Shown: one piece after another, positions 52,591 to 61,248 of the stretch | Layout: each line of letters opens with the position of its first letter | Position numbering within the stretch: position 1 is the first letter of the stretch | Notes under the pieces: model-generated | What the model was told of the DNA's origin: nothing | Database searches by the model: none | Seen by the model: the letters and a program-made list of their open reading frames with translations, nothing else | Program-made: the position numbers and the translations under genes | Assembly (NCBI RefSeq): GCF_902859705.1 | Contig: NZ_CADIJO010000004.1 | Span: forward strand, 62,001-126,000 | From: Achromobacter deleyi | Lineage (GTDB): Bacteria > Pseudomonadota > Gammaproteobacteria > Burkholderiales > Burkholderiaceae_B | Direction of reading: 5' to 3' | Length of the DNA stretch: 64,000 nucleotides

Positions 52591-52619
52591 ACGGCCGCAC
52601 GCTTGCGCTGTGCGGCCGT
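52591..52619. terminator. Hairpin between convergent genes
   Basis: ACGGCCGCAC and GTGCGGCCGT, perfect 10-base arms with a nine-base loop, lie between the hydrolase stop and the tetR-2 stop. It can serve both strands; no T-run. Confidence 0.55.
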
Positions 52620-52640
52620 GGCGACAAACCGGTGGGCAGA

Positions 52641-53231
52641 TCAAGCCGCCGGCTTATCCTGGCATTCCACATACAGGGCGCTGATCGCCTCGCACAAGGC
52701 GGGCGGCGCCTGGAACAGACGAGACACCAGCAGGCAACCCTGCACGGTGGCGAACACCGCGCGTCCGGCCGCTTCGGCGGTGCCCGAGAATTTCAATGTG
52801 CCTTCTTCAGCGCCTTGCGCCAGCACCCGGGTCAGCCAGACTTCGTGCGCCCGGAAGAATCCTTGCAAGGCGCCACGCACGCGCTCGGGCAGGCTCATGA
52901 CTTCGGCGGCCAGCATGCCGCCCAGGCACAGCTCGCCACTGCTGCAGGCCTTCGATTCCATCATCGACAGATAGGCTTCAAGCTGGGCGTGGGCCGGTTG
53001 GGCGGTATCGATGCTGCGCACCGAGGCCAGCGCACGGGCGCTGTAGGCTTCGACGGCCTCGTAGAGCAGGTCGTCCTTGCCAGGAAAGTAGTAGTGAATG
53101 CTGGACGTCTTCACGCCCACATGCTCAGCCAGGTCGCGATAGCTGAAGCCATTGCAACCGCGGGTACGGATCAGCTTCTCGGCATGGGCCAGCAGCTGGT
53201 CGCGGGTGGTGTTGGGAGTCGGAGTGTCCAT
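52641..53231 (-). CDS. TetR/AcrR-family transcriptional regulator (tetR-2)
   Basis: The 196-residue protein has a TetR HTH, CNGFSYRDLAEHVGVKTSSI with HYYFPGKDDLLYEAVEAY, at about residues 24-60. The C-terminal domain includes CSSGELCLGGMLAAEVMSL, like the TetR_C subfamily linked to AcrR/NemR-type repressors. A site TTACCTACTAATAGATCGG lies ten bases upstream of its start. Related sites precede both neighbouring DUF4148 genes, so this protein is the likely repressor of all three. Confidence 0.9.
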   Translation of the reverse strand: MDTPTPNTTRDQLLAHAEKLIRTRGCNGFSYRDLAEHVGVKTSSIHYYFPGKDDLLYEAVEAYSARALASVRSIDTAQPAHAQLEAYLSMMESKACSSGELCLGGMLAAEVMSLPERVRGALQGFFRAHEVWLTRVLAQGAEEGTLKFSGTAEAAGRAVFATVQGCLLVSRLFQAPPALCEAISALYVECQDKPAA

Positions 53232-53240
53232 GGCTGAATA

Positions 53241-53263
53241 TTACCTACTAATAGATCGGTTCG
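53241..53263. promoter_or_regulatory. TetR-2 operator, copy 1 (upstream of tetR-2)
   Basis: TTACCTACTAATAGATCGG shares the pattern yTAyCTA..TAG.TmGrT with three sites further right. It is directly upstream of tetR-2 and should overlap its promoter. Confidence 0.65.
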
Positions 53264-53296
53264 TCATCGGCGGGTTTCCCCGGGCCGGAACAACCG

Positions 53297-53339
53297 TGCG
53301 GACTCCGGCCGGGAAATATCCCGCCCCCCGGAGTCCGCA
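53297..53339 (-). terminator. Long-loop hairpin downstream of DUF4148 copy A
   Basis: TGCGGACTCCGG and CCGGAGTCCGCA form perfect 12-base arms with a 19-base loop, 17 nt past the copy A stop. No T-run follows on the minus strand. Confidence 0.55.
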
Positions 53340-53355
53340 TCGTTCGGCATCAGAC

Positions 53356-53661
53356 TCAGCCTTGAACGGGCGGGTAGTCCAGTTCACCGCTTTCGGTCAG
53401 GCCTTGGGCGCGGGCAGCAGCCAGTTCCTGCTTCACTTGGGCGCGGCTCTTGTCACCGGCGCTGGCGAAAGCAGTGGCGGCGTAGCCTTCTTCGTTGGTG
53501 ACCAGTTCACCATTGGCGCGGGCGGCGGCCAGTTCTTGCTGCACCTGGGCGCGGGTCACCGTGCTTTGGGTGTTCGCGGCGGGCGGATAGTCCAGTTCGC
53601 CGGCTTGGGCGGCGCCGATGAACGAGGCGGACAGGATCAGGGCGGATACGAGGGTCTTCAT
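53356..53661 (-). CDS. DUF4148 exported protein, copy A
   Basis: The 101-residue product has a signal peptide MKTLVSALILSASFIGAAQA, then two repeats of the DUF4148 type (RAQVQQELAAARANGELV, RAQVKQELAAARAQGLTE) and the turns ELDYPP and EEGYAA. The amino-acid sequence is identical to copy B 150 nt to the right. GGAG lies eight bases upstream of its ATG. A palindrome of the tetR-2 operator class is 116 nt upstream. Function unknown; likely periplasmic or secreted. Confidence 0.88.
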   Translation of the reverse strand: MKTLVSALILSASFIGAAQAGELDYPPAANTQSTVTRAQVQQELAAARANGELVTNEEGYAATAFASAGDKSRAQVKQELAAARAQGLTESGELDYPPVQG

Positions 53662-53772
53662 GGTGGATCTCCAGTAAGGATGGGGTGATGCTTGGCTTGC
53701 TGTTCAGGGGGTTGCTGCTTGGGTCTTGCTGTTTGGTCTTGCTGCCGACATTGCGGCCAGGCCCGAATAAGG

Positions 53773-53793
53773 CTACCTATCTATAGATAGACG
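53773..53793. promoter_or_regulatory. TetR-2 operator, copy 2 (upstream of DUF4148 copy A)
   Basis: CTACCTATCTATAGATAGACG contains a perfect 14-base palindrome CTATCTATAGATAG at 53777-53790. It aligns with the tetR-2 site about TA(C/T)CTA..TAG. It lies between the copy B stop and the copy A start. Confidence 0.7.
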
Positions 53794-53808
53794 TCCAGCC
53801 AAAAAAAA

Positions 53809-54114
53809 TCAGCCTTGAACGGGGGGATAGTCCAGTTCGCCGCTTTCGGTCAGGCCTTGGGCGCGGGCAGCAGCCAGTTCCTGCTTCACTTGGGCGCGGC
53901 TCTTGTCACCGGCGCTGGCGAAAGCAGTGGCGGCGTAGCCTTCTTCGTTGGTGACCAGTTCACCATTGGCGCGGGCGGCGGCCAGTTCTTGCTGCACCTG
54001 GGCGCGGGTCACCGTGCTTTGGGTGTTCGCGGCGGGCGGATAGTCCAGTTCGCCGGCTTGGGCGGCGCCGATGAACGAGGCGGACAGGATCAGGGCGGAT
54101 ACGAGGGTCTTCAT
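53809..54114 (-). CDS. DUF4148 exported protein, copy B
   Basis: This is the second, identical 101-residue DUF4148 protein. The coding DNA differs from copy A at only a few positions, mainly near the 3' end, and the similarity extends about ten bases upstream, so this is a recent tandem duplication or a pair kept alike by gene conversion. It keeps the same ribosome-binding site. Its promoter region has a long palindrome of the tetR-2 operator class at 54157-54178. Confidence 0.88.
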   Translation of the reverse strand: MKTLVSALILSASFIGAAQAGELDYPPAANTQSTVTRAQVQQELAAARANGELVTNEEGYAATAFASAGDKSRAQVKQELAAARAQGLTESGELDYPPVQG

Positions 54115-54156
54115 GATGGATCTCCAGATAGCGATGGCTAGGTTGTTTCAGTTAAA

Positions 54157-54178
54157 CTATCTACTTATAGGTAGATAG
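54157..54178. promoter_or_regulatory. TetR-2 operator, copy 3 (upstream of DUF4148 copy B)
   Basis: CTATCTAC and GTAGATAG are perfect 8-base arms separated by six bases. The site lies 43 nt upstream of the copy B start, as expected for a repressor site. Confidence 0.75.
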
Positions 54179-54264
54179 CAAGACAAATAAAAAGGGGACT
54201 ACTGTATTTCTGGTTTGGGGCGACGCTGCGGTGTTGCTGGGTTTGCTGCGTCGATGGATGAATC

Positions 54265-54287
54265 TTACCTACTACTAGATAGATAGC
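54265..54287. promoter_or_regulatory. TetR-2 operator-like site, copy 4
   Basis: TTACCTACTACTAGATAGATAGC aligns with the other three sites through TTACCTACT..CTAGAT.GAT. It lies about 150 nt upstream of copy B and past the stop of the methyltransferase, so its target is not obvious. Confidence 0.55.
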
Positions 54288-54315
54288 GCAAGCGGTTATT
54301 GTGAAACCAGATATT

Positions 54316-55044
54316 TCAACGGTCTGCAGCCACGAGCAGCATCATGGGTCGGTCCTGTTCTTCGGCCAACGCAGGCTGGGCGGCAAGCTGGGCCGCGGTG
54401 GGCGCCCATTCGTCCAGGTGCGCCAGCGAGAAACCCGCTTCGATCAACAGGTTCACGTAGTCCCCCACGGTGCGGTGCTGCTTGATGACGCCCTTGGCCA
54501 GCCAGTCGGTGGTCCGCGGGCCCCGCAGCGCGTACTGATTCAACGGCCAGATGCGCTGCCCCGCGGCATCCTGGACGAAACCGGGCCGCGTCGGCGCCGT
54601 GTAGATCGGGTGCTCGGCCGAAAACACGAAGCGCCCGCCCGGTTTGAGCGCCTGGTGCACCGTGGCGAACAGCGTGGGCAGATGTTCCAGGTAATGCAGC
54701 GTCAACGAGCTATAGGCCAGGTCGACGCTTTGCGGCGGTAGCTGCAACTGGTCCAGATCGGCCCGCTGATACCGGATCGTGGCGCTGCGAGTGGTGTCAC
54801 GTGCCCGCGCAAGCATGTTTTCGGACACGTCCAACCCCAGCACGTTGGCAGCCCCTTGCTCATCGGCCCAACGGCAGAACCAGCCGAAGCCGCACCCCAG
54901 GTCGACCACGTCGCGGCCCTTCACATCGGGCACCAGCGCCCGCAGCGCCGGCCACTCGGGCGCACCATCCAGGCCATGCACCGAGCGGGCCATCTGGCTA
55001 TAGCCTTCAAAGAATTCCGGCGTGTCGTAGATGTTCTGGGTCAT
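54316..55044 (-). CDS. Class I SAM-dependent methyltransferase
   Basis: The 242-residue product has motif I DVVDLGCGFGWFCRWADE, followed by VLGLDVSENMLARARD, YQRADLDQLQLPPQSVDLAY and a C-terminal substrate region. It resembles the UbiE/Methyltransf_11 group and starts MTQNIYDTPEFFEGY, as in small-molecule methyltransferases annotated as S-adenosylmethionine-dependent with unknown substrate. It does not overlap or closely space with neighbours. The following 200 nt hold two TetR-like sites that probably act on the next gene. Confidence 0.86.
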   Translation of the reverse strand: MTQNIYDTPEFFEGYSQMARSVHGLDGAPEWPALRALVPDVKGRDVVDLGCGFGWFCRWADEQGAANVLGLDVSENMLARARDTTRSATIRYQRADLDQLQLPPQSVDLAYSSLTLHYLEHLPTLFATVHQALKPGGRFVFSAEHPIYTAPTRPGFVQDAAGQRIWPLNQYALRGPRTTDWLAKGVIKQHRTVGDYVNLLIEAGFSLAHLDEWAPTAAQLAAQPALAEEQDRPMMLLVAADR

Positions 55045-55473
55045 TTGGCTCTCTCGCGGGCATGACGGGCGGGCCTTTCAGACTACCCCTGTTAACAAGC
55101 TGTGGAAAAGCCCCGATTATCGGTGGGCAAGCTGTGGAGATGCTGTGCGCAGCCTGTGGACAGCACACGGGGGTATCGCCGGCAAACCCAGGTGGACTGC
55201 GGCGATCCAGGCCAGCCCAGTCGAAAAGCCGGAAATCGGGCAGGTAGTTTGCCTGCGTGAACGGATTCCCGCTCGCTCATTGCCTGCCCGCCCCCTTGTG
55301 CATAACCGGTGGAAAAGCCCTGAAAATCGGTGGGCAAGCTGTGGACAGGCTGTGCGTAGCCTGTGGACAGCCGCTGCTACGGCCAGGCAACGGACACAAA
55401 AAAGCCCGGCGGCCGCAAGGCTTGCCGGGCTATGTTGATGATGCGCGGTCGGCGCACCATCGCGATGACGCGA
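55045..55473. repeat. Intergenic region with TGTGGA-rich imperfect direct repeats
   Basis: This 429-nt gap has no convincing gene. It holds two 64-nt copies (55101-55164 and 55308-55371) that match at about 57 positions by eye, and a third, degenerate copy near 55219-55243. Each unit has GGAAAAGCC, TCGGTGGGCAAGC and CTGTGGA.. CTGTGC.. AGCCTGTGGACAGC. TGTGGA(A/C)A resembles the DnaA-box complement TGTGGATAA. The right end holds the ssb terminator. Confidence 0.6.
55397..55431 (-). terminator. Rho-independent terminator of ssb
   Basis: On the minus strand AGCCCGGC and GCCGGGCT pair around a 13-base loop and are followed directly by TTTTTTGTG. It lies 43 nt beyond the ssb stop at 55474. Confidence 0.9.
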
Positions 55474-55995
55474 TCAGAACGGGATATCGTCGTCCATGTC
55501 GGCCAGGTTGGCGCCGCCACCGGCCGGGGCCGATTGGGGGGCCGGACGTTGCTGCGGCGCCGGGCGCTGAGCCGGAGCGCGTTGCTGCGGCTGGCGCGCG
55601 GGCGCATCGTCGTAGCCACCGCCGCCACCGTAGCTGCCGCCACCGCCACCGCCGTCTTCGCGGCCACCCAGCATCTGCATCTGGTCAGCGACGATTTCAG
55701 TGCTGTAGCGATCGGCGCCGGTATCCTTGTCTTGCCACTTGCGGGTCTTCAGGCGGCCTTCGATGTAGACCGAGCGGCCCTTCTTCAGGTATTCGCCGGC
55801 GATTTCGGCCAGGCGGTTATACATGACGACGCGGTGCCATTCGGTTTCTTCGCGCTTCTCGCCGCTGGCCTTGTCCTTCCAGGACGAGGTGGTGGCGATG
55901 GACATGTTGCAGATTGCGGCCCCGTCGGGGCTGTAGCGGACTTCCGGGTCGCGACCCAGGTTGCCCACGAGAATGACTTTGTTAACCGATGCCAT
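55474..55995 (-). CDS. ssb: Single-stranded DNA-binding protein
   Basis: SSB coats single-stranded DNA in replication and repair. From ATG 55995, preceded by AGAGGGA, the 173-residue product starts [20 protein letters not shown], has the OB-fold ([38 protein letters not shown]), a Gly/Pro/Gln-rich linker and the acidic tip DMDDDIPF that binds partner proteins. In E. coli ssb diverges from uvrA; here an MFS gene lies between the two. No LexA box was seen in the upstream 290 nt; CCGGTCATC/GATGACCGG (56097-56119) forms a hairpin there. Confidence 0.97.
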   Translation of the reverse strand: MASVNKVILVGNLGRDPEVRYSPDGAAICNMSIATTSSWKDKASGEKREETEWHRVVMYNRLAEIAGEYLKKGRSVYIEGRLKTRKWQDKDTGADRYSTEIVADQMQMLGGREDGGGGGGSYGGGGGYDDAPARQPQQRAPAQRPAPQQRPAPQSAPAGGGANLADMDDDIPF

Positions 55996-56096
55996 GCCGT
56001 TGTCCCTCTGTTGTTGACAGCCTGCGCCACGCGTTGCCGCGGACACGCCGGCAACAACATAAATAGCAATGTTGAAGACCGGCTTCATGAAACTCG

Positions 56097-56119
56097 CCGG
56101 TCATCATAGCGATGACCGG
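56097..56119. terminator. Hairpin between the MFS gene and ssb
   Basis: CCGGTCATC and GATGACCGG, perfect 9-base arms, five-base loop, lie between the MFS stop at 56286 and the ssb start. It may be the 3' end of the MFS transcript or part of the ssb leader; no T-run. Confidence 0.4.
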
Positions 56120-56285
56120 CGATGCCGGTGAAGCCCTAATTTGGCTAGTATTATCGACGAAAAGCGCCTGCCGCGCCAAACCGCAATCGTGACAAAGACA
56201 TCCTGCCCGGGAAACGATTTCAGCGCTGTTGGACACCGTTGGCGGCGCGATCCGCGACTTTCCGCCCCCGGCATTGCCCGGCCCG

Positions 56286-57470
56286 CTAGGCCAGGGGCTT
56301 GAGCGCCCAGGTCACGACCAGCCACAAGGCCGCCAGCACCGCGGCGCCGACAAACACCGCCCCCGCGCCCGAATGCGAGGCCACCCAGCCGCCCAGCGCA
56401 CCGCCGGTGAACAGGCCGGCGGCCTGGGCCGTGTTGTAGAACCCCAGCGCCAAGCCCTTGTAGGCCTGCGGCGCCACGCGCGACACCAGCGACGGCTGCA
56501 GGGCTTCGAGCACATTGAACGCCACGAAAAAGCCGGTCAAGGCCACCGCCAGGGTGTAAAAGCCATGGCTCGCCGCCGGCAGCAGCGCGCATACCAGCAC
56601 CAGGCCCGCCACCGCGCCTCGCAGGGCGCCACGGTGCGCGCGGCGCTTTTCCGCCACGAACACCACCGGCACCATCAGCACGAACGACACCAGGATGACC
56701 GGCAGGTAGACCTTCCAGAGTTCGCGCGCGTCCAGGCCGCCCACCTTGGCCAGCAGCGCCGGCACCACCACGAACAACGACACCTGGATCAGGTGCAGCA
56801 CGAAGACGCCGAAATTGAGCCGCAACAGGTCGCGGTGGGTCAGCACCTGGCGCGGGCTGGCCGCCTGCATGCTGCGGGCCTGCGTGCGCGGCACCACCGG
56901 CACGACCCAGCGCGCCACGCCCAGGCAGATCACGCCCAGACAGGCAATGGTCCAGAACAGGCCCGACAGCCCCCACCAGCCCACCAGCACCGGCGACAGC
57001 ACCAACGACACCGCGAACGACAGGCCGATGGATCCGCCCACCATGGCCATGGCCCGGGTGCGGACCTCGTCCCGGGTGGCGTCGGCCAGCCAGGCCGTCA
57101 CGGCGGCCGAGATGGCGCCGGCGCCCTGGATGGCGCGGCCGATGGTGATCCAGAACACGTCGGTCGCCTGGGCACAGACAATGCTGCCCGCCACGAACAG
57201 CAGCAGGCCGAAGATCACCACGGGCCGGCGGCCCCAGCGGTCGGACGCCAGGCCGAACGGAATCTGCATGAAAGCCTGGGTCAGGCCATACATGCCCAGC
57301 GCCAGGCCCACGCGCGCCGGGTCGTCGCCCCCGGGCAGGCCGCGGGCGGCAACGGCGAAAACGGGCAACAACAGGAACAACCCCAGCATCCGCGCGGCGA
57401 ACAGGCCGGCCAGCGCCACGCTGGCGCGGCGCTCGGAAGGGGTCAATTTCAGTTTGGTATCTGCCGGCAT
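56286..57470 (-). CDS. MFS transporter
   Basis: The 394-residue product from ATG 57470 has twelve hydrophobic segments and motif A GLASDRWGRRPVVI after the second. A LGMYGLTQAFMQIPFG segment and a GALGGWVASHSGAGAVFVGA segment match the YajR-like/drug-efflux group often found between ssb and uvrA in betaproteobacteria. An upstream in-frame extension to 57626 overlaps the uvrA promoter and is rejected. The substrate is unknown. It diverges from uvrA over 179 nt. Confidence 0.88.
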   Translation of the reverse strand: MPADTKLKLTPSERRASVALAGLFAARMLGLFLLLPVFAVAARGLPGGDDPARVGLALGMYGLTQAFMQIPFGLASDRWGRRPVVIFGLLLFVAGSIVCAQATDVFWITIGRAIQGAGAISAAVTAWLADATRDEVRTRAMAMVGGSIGLSFAVSLVLSPVLVGWWGLSGLFWTIACLGVICLGVARWVVPVVPRTQARSMQAASPRQVLTHRDLLRLNFGVFVLHLIQVSLFVVVPALLAKVGGLDARELWKVYLPVILVSFVLMVPVVFVAEKRRAHRGALRGAVAGLVLVCALLPAASHGFYTLAVALTGFFVAFNVLEALQPSLVSRVAPQAYKGLALGFYNTAQAAGLFTGGALGGWVASHSGAGAVFVGAAVLAALWLVVTWALKPLA

Positions 57471-57649
57471 GCGGAAATCTAGACGATGACGAGGGCCGGC
57501 CGCGCTGACGGATGTCATGCGCTTACGGTCTGATCCTGGGCGCCGGGTCCGCATCAAGCTATCTTGGCGAACGCCCCCGTACGGGGGAGGACTCGGCGCG
57601 CTATAGTACCAAGTTGGCCTTTGCAACCGCTTAAAAGAGCCCGATAGAC

Positions 57650-60505
57650 GTGACCATACGCATTCGGGGTGCTCGCACCCACAATCTCAAGAACGTCTCG
57701 CTGGATCTGCCGCGCCACAAGCTGGTGGTGGTGACGGGCCTGTCCGGCTCGGGCAAGTCCTCGCTGGCGTTCGACACGCTCTACGCGGAAGGGCAACGGC
57801 GCTACGTCGAAAGCCTTTCCGCCTATGCGCGCCAGTTCCTGCAACTGATGGACAAGCCCGACGTGGACCTGATCGAAGGCCTGTCGCCGGCGATCTCCAT
57901 CGAGCAGAAGGCCGCGGGGCACAATCCGCGCTCCACGGTCGGCACCATCACCGAGATCCACGACTACCTGCGCCTGCTGTATGCGCGGGTCGGCACGCCC
58001 TACTGCCCCGATCACGGCCTGCCGTTGCAGGCCCAGAGCGTCAGCCAGATGGTGGACGCGGTGCTGTCCTGGCCGGCCGAGACCCGGCTGGCGGTGCTGG
58101 CCCCCATCGCGCGCGGCAAGAAAGGCAGCTTCGAAGACGAATGCGCCAGCCTGCAGGCGCAAGGCTATGTACGCCTGCGCGTAGACGGCCAGATGGTCGA
58201 AATCGACGGCATGGCGCCCCTCAAGAAAACCGAGAAGCACGACATTGATGTCGTGATCGACCGGTTGCGCATCAAGCCCGAAAGCAAGCAGCGTCTGGCC
58301 GAAAGCTTCGAAACCGCCCTGCAGCTGGCCGACGGCCGCGCGCTGGCGCTCGACATGGACAGCACTCGCGAACAGGTCTTCTCCAGCCGCTACGCCTGCC
58401 CCGTCTGCAGCCACAGCCTGCCGGAACTGGAACCGCGCCTGTTCAGTTTCAACAACCCGATGGGCGCCTGCCCCAGCTGTGACGGCATCGGCCAGGTCGG
58501 GTTCTTCGACCCCAAGCGCGTGGTCGCCTTCCCCGAACTCAGCCTGGCGGCCGGCGCCATCCGCGGCTGGGACCGCCGCAACGCCTTTACCCATTCGCTG
58601 CTGACCAGCCTGGCCGCGCACTACGAATTCGATATCGAAGCGCCCTTCGAAGACCTGCCCGAGACGCTGCGCGACAAGGTGCTGTACGGCTCCGGCGAAG
58701 AAGAAATCTCGTTCCTCTACCTGAACGAAAAGGGCCGCAGCACCGTCAAGCGCCACACCTTCGAAGGCGTGATCCCCAACCTGGAACGCCGCTGGCGCGA
58801 AACCGATTCGGCCACCGTGCGCGAAGAACTCGGCAAGTACCGCAACATCAAGACCTGCCCGGATTGCGGCGGTTCGCGCCTGCGGCCCGAGGCCCGCAAT
58901 GTGCTGATCGGCCACGATCCGCGCGGCGGCGAACGCCACGGCCAGGCCATCTACGAAGTCGAAGCCATGCCGCTGTCGACCTGCCTGGCGTGGTTTCGCG
59001 ATCTGACGCTGACCGGCGCCAAGCAAGAGATCGCCCAGCGCATCGTGCGCGAGATCGAGGCGCGCCTGAGCTTCCTGAACAACGTCGGCCTGAACTACCT
59101 GTCGCTGGACCGCAGCGCCGACACCATCTCCGGCGGCGAGGCACAGCGCATTCGCCTGGCCAGCCAGATCGGCTCGGGCCTGACCGGCGTCATGTACGTG
59201 CTGGACGAACCCTCCATCGGCCTGCACCAGCGCGACAACGACCGCCTGATCGGCACCCTGCAGCACCTGCGCGACCTGGGCAACAGCGTCATCGTGGTCG
59301 AACACGACGAAGACATGATCCGCATGGCCGACTGGGTCGTGGACATGGGACCCGGCGCGGGCGAGCATGGCGGTGAAGTCGTGGCGCAAGGCGATCCCGA
59401 CACCGTGCAGCGCGATCCCAATTCGCTCACGGGCCAGTACCTGAGCGGCAAGCGCGCCATCGCCATTCCAGAGCGCCGCCCGGTCACCGACGACCTGCCC
59501 TGGCTGACGCTCACCGGCGCCAGCGGCAACAACCTGAAAACCGTGGACTTGCGCCTGCCCGCGGGCCGGCTGATCTGCGTGACCGGCGTGTCGGGGTCGG
59601 GCAAGTCGACCCTGGTCAACGACACGCTGGCCGTGGCGGTGTCGCGCGCGCTGCATCATGCGCAAAGCGAACCCGCGCCTTACGTGTCTATGCAGGGGCT
59701 TGAAAACTTCGACAAGATCATCAGCGTCGACCAAAGCCCCATCGGCCGCACGCCGCGCAGCAACCCGGCCACCTACACCGGCCTGTTCACGCCCATCCGA
59801 GAATTGTTCGCGGGCGTGCCCGAGGCGCGCACGCGCGGCTACGATCCCGGCCGCTTCAGCTTCAACGTCAAGGGCGGACGCTGCGAAGCCTGCCAGGGCG
59901 ACGGCGTGGTCAAGGTGGAAATGCACTTTCTGCCCGACATGTACGTGCCCTGCGACGTCTGCCACGGCAAGCGCTACAACCGCGAAACGCTCGAAATCCG
60001 CTATCGCGGCCGCAACATCAGCGAGGTGCTGGACCTGACCGTCGAGCAGGCGCTGGAATACTTCGAATCGGTACCGGCCATTGCGCGCAAGCTGCATACG
60101 CTGATCGACGTGGGCCTGTCGTATATCCGGCTGGGCCAAAGCGCCACGACGCTGTCCGGCGGCGAAGCGCAGCGCGTCAAGCTGTCCCAGGAACTATCGC
60201 GGCGCAGCACCGGCCGCACGCTGTACATCCTGGATGAACCCACCACCGGCCTGCATTTCCGCGACATCGAACTGCTGCTGCAGGTGCTGAACCAACTGGT
60301 GGACAGCGGCAACACCGTGCTGATCATCGAACACAACCTGGACGTCATCAAGACGGCGGACTGGCTGGTCGACATGGGCCCCGAAGGCGGCGACGGCGGC
60401 GGCCGCGTGGTGGCGCAAGGCACCCCCGAAGACGTCGCCGACGCCCCGGGCAGCCATACGGGACACTATCTGGGCAAACTGCTGCGCCGCACGCCCGGCG
60501 GTTGA
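57650..60505 (+). CDS. uvrA: UvrABC system protein A
   Basis: UvrA is the damage-recognition ATPase of nucleotide excision repair. The 951-residue product has two ABC modules: Walker A GLSGSGKS (30-37) and GVSGSGKS near 640, each with its signature [18 protein letters not shown] and [15 protein letters not shown]. Zinc modules are CPVC..CPSCDG (about 252-281) and CEAC..CDVC (about 745-770). Translation begins with GTG. No LexA box was recognised upstream, so SOS control is not evident. Confidence 0.98.
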   Translation: MTIRIRGARTHNLKNVSLDLPRHKLVVVTGLSGSGKSSLAFDTLYAEGQRRYVESLSAYARQFLQLMDKPDVDLIEGLSPAISIEQKAAGHNPRSTVGTITEIHDYLRLLYARVGTPYCPDHGLPLQAQSVSQMVDAVLSWPAETRLAVLAPIARGKKGSFEDECASLQAQGYVRLRVDGQMVEIDGMAPLKKTEKHDIDVVIDRLRIKPESKQRLAESFETALQLADGRALALDMDSTREQVFSSRYACPVCSHSLPELEPRLFSFNNPMGACPSCDGIGQVGFFDPKRVVAFPELSLAAGAIRGWDRRNAFTHSLLTSLAAHYEFDIEAPFEDLPETLRDKVLYGSGEEEISFLYLNEKGRSTVKRHTFEGVIPNLERRWRETDSATVREELGKYRNIKTCPDCGGSRLRPEARNVLIGHDPRGGERHGQAIYEVEAMPLSTCLAWFRDLTLTGAKQEIAQRIVREIEARLSFLNNVGLNYLSLDRSADTISGGEAQRIRLASQIGSGLTGVMYVLDEPSIGLHQRDNDRLIGTLQHLRDLGNSVIVVEHDEDMIRMADWVVDMGPGAGEHGGEVVAQGDPDTVQRDPNSLTGQYLSGKRAIAIPERRPVTDDLPWLTLTGASGNNLKTVDLRLPAGRLICVTGVSGSGKSTLVNDTLAVAVSRALHHAQSEPAPYVSMQGLENFDKIISVDQSPIGRTPRSNPATYTGLFTPIRELFAGVPEARTRGYDPGRFSFNVKGGRCEACQGDGVVKVEMHFLPDMYVPCDVCHGKRYNRETLEIRYRGRNISEVLDLTVEQALEYFESVPAIARKLHTLIDVGLSYIRLGQSATTLSGGEAQRVKLSQELSRRSTGRTLYILDEPTTGLHFRDIELLLQVLNQLVDSGNTVLIIEHNLDVIKTADWLVDMGPEGGDGGGRVVAQGTPEDVADAPGSHTGHYLGKLLRRTPGG

Positions 60506-60534
60506 CGGGCGCGGCTCCACATAGGGGAATCGAC

Positions 60535-61197
60535 ATGTACACCTTGATCATCGGCAACAAGAACTATTCGTCGTGGTCCTTGCGCCCCTGGCTCGCCCTG
60601 CGCGCCACCGGTGTCGCATTCACCGAGCAAAAGCTGGGCTTGTTCACCGAGGACTTCGCCCGCAGCCTGGGCCCGCTGACCCCGGCCGGCCTGGTGCCGG
60701 TGCTGCTGGATGGCGAATTCGCCGTGTGGGATTCGCTGGCCATCTGCGAATACGTTGCCGAACAGCACCCCGAGGCCCGCCTGTGGCCGCAGGATGCCCG
60801 TGCCCGTGGGCGGGCCCGCTCGCTGGCCGCGCAGATGCACAGCGGCTTTGGCGCACTGCGCCAGGCCCTGCCCATGAACATCGAAGCCCACCTGCCCGGC
60901 ATCGATATCCCCGAAGCCGCACGCCAGGACATCTCGCGCATACATGCCATCTGGCAAGACACGCGCGCCGAATTCGGCCAGGGCGGCCCGTTCCTGTTCG
61001 GTGGGTTCTCGATCGCCGACGCGTTCTTTGCGCCGATCGTGTCGCGTTTCACCACGTATGGCATCGCCGCGGCGGGCCCGGTGCGCGACTACATGGATGC
61101 GGTGCTGGCGCTGCCGGCCATGCAGGAATGGATGCGCGATGCACGCGCCGAGGCCACCTTCGTCGAAGCCGACGAACCCTACCGCAAGAATCGCTGA
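60535..61197 (+). CDS. Glutathione S-transferase family protein
   Basis: The 220-residue product starts [20 protein letters not shown], the pattern of a distinct GST clade (also seen in MAAI/zeta-like bacterial proteins), with the N-terminal thioredoxin-fold region to about residue 80 ([20 protein letters not shown]) and a helical C-terminal domain. The glutathione-binding Ser/Asp pair is DSLAI. No clear link to uvrA is seen; the start is 30 nt after its stop, so read-through is possible. Substrate unknown. Confidence 0.88.
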   Translation: MYTLIIGNKNYSSWSLRPWLALRATGVAFTEQKLGLFTEDFARSLGPLTPAGLVPVLLDGEFAVWDSLAICEYVAEQHPEARLWPQDARARGRARSLAAQMHSGFGALRQALPMNIEAHLPGIDIPEAARQDISRIHAIWQDTRAEFGQGGPFLFGGFSIADAFFAPIVSRFTTYGIAAAGPVRDYMDAVLALPAMQEWMRDARAEATFVEADEPYRKNR

Positions 61198-61248
61198 AAC
61201 CGTGGCAGTGACGGTTTGCCGCCGTGGCAAACCGCCTGTTCCCGGGGC

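Noticed and set aside
53356-54114. CRISPR or satellite repeat
   Set aside because: The repeated block is two complete coding genes with signal peptides, not short regularly spaced repeats.
57530-57649. LexA box before uvrA
   Set aside because: No CTGT-N8-ACAG site was seen in the divergent region; CCCCCGTACGGGGG at 57574-57587 is a palindrome but not a LexA site.
57554-60139. Very long reading frame antisense to uvrA
   Set aside because: It lies wholly opposite a clear UvrA gene. Long antisense frames are expected in high-GC DNA with third-position bias. The translation has no recognisable domain.
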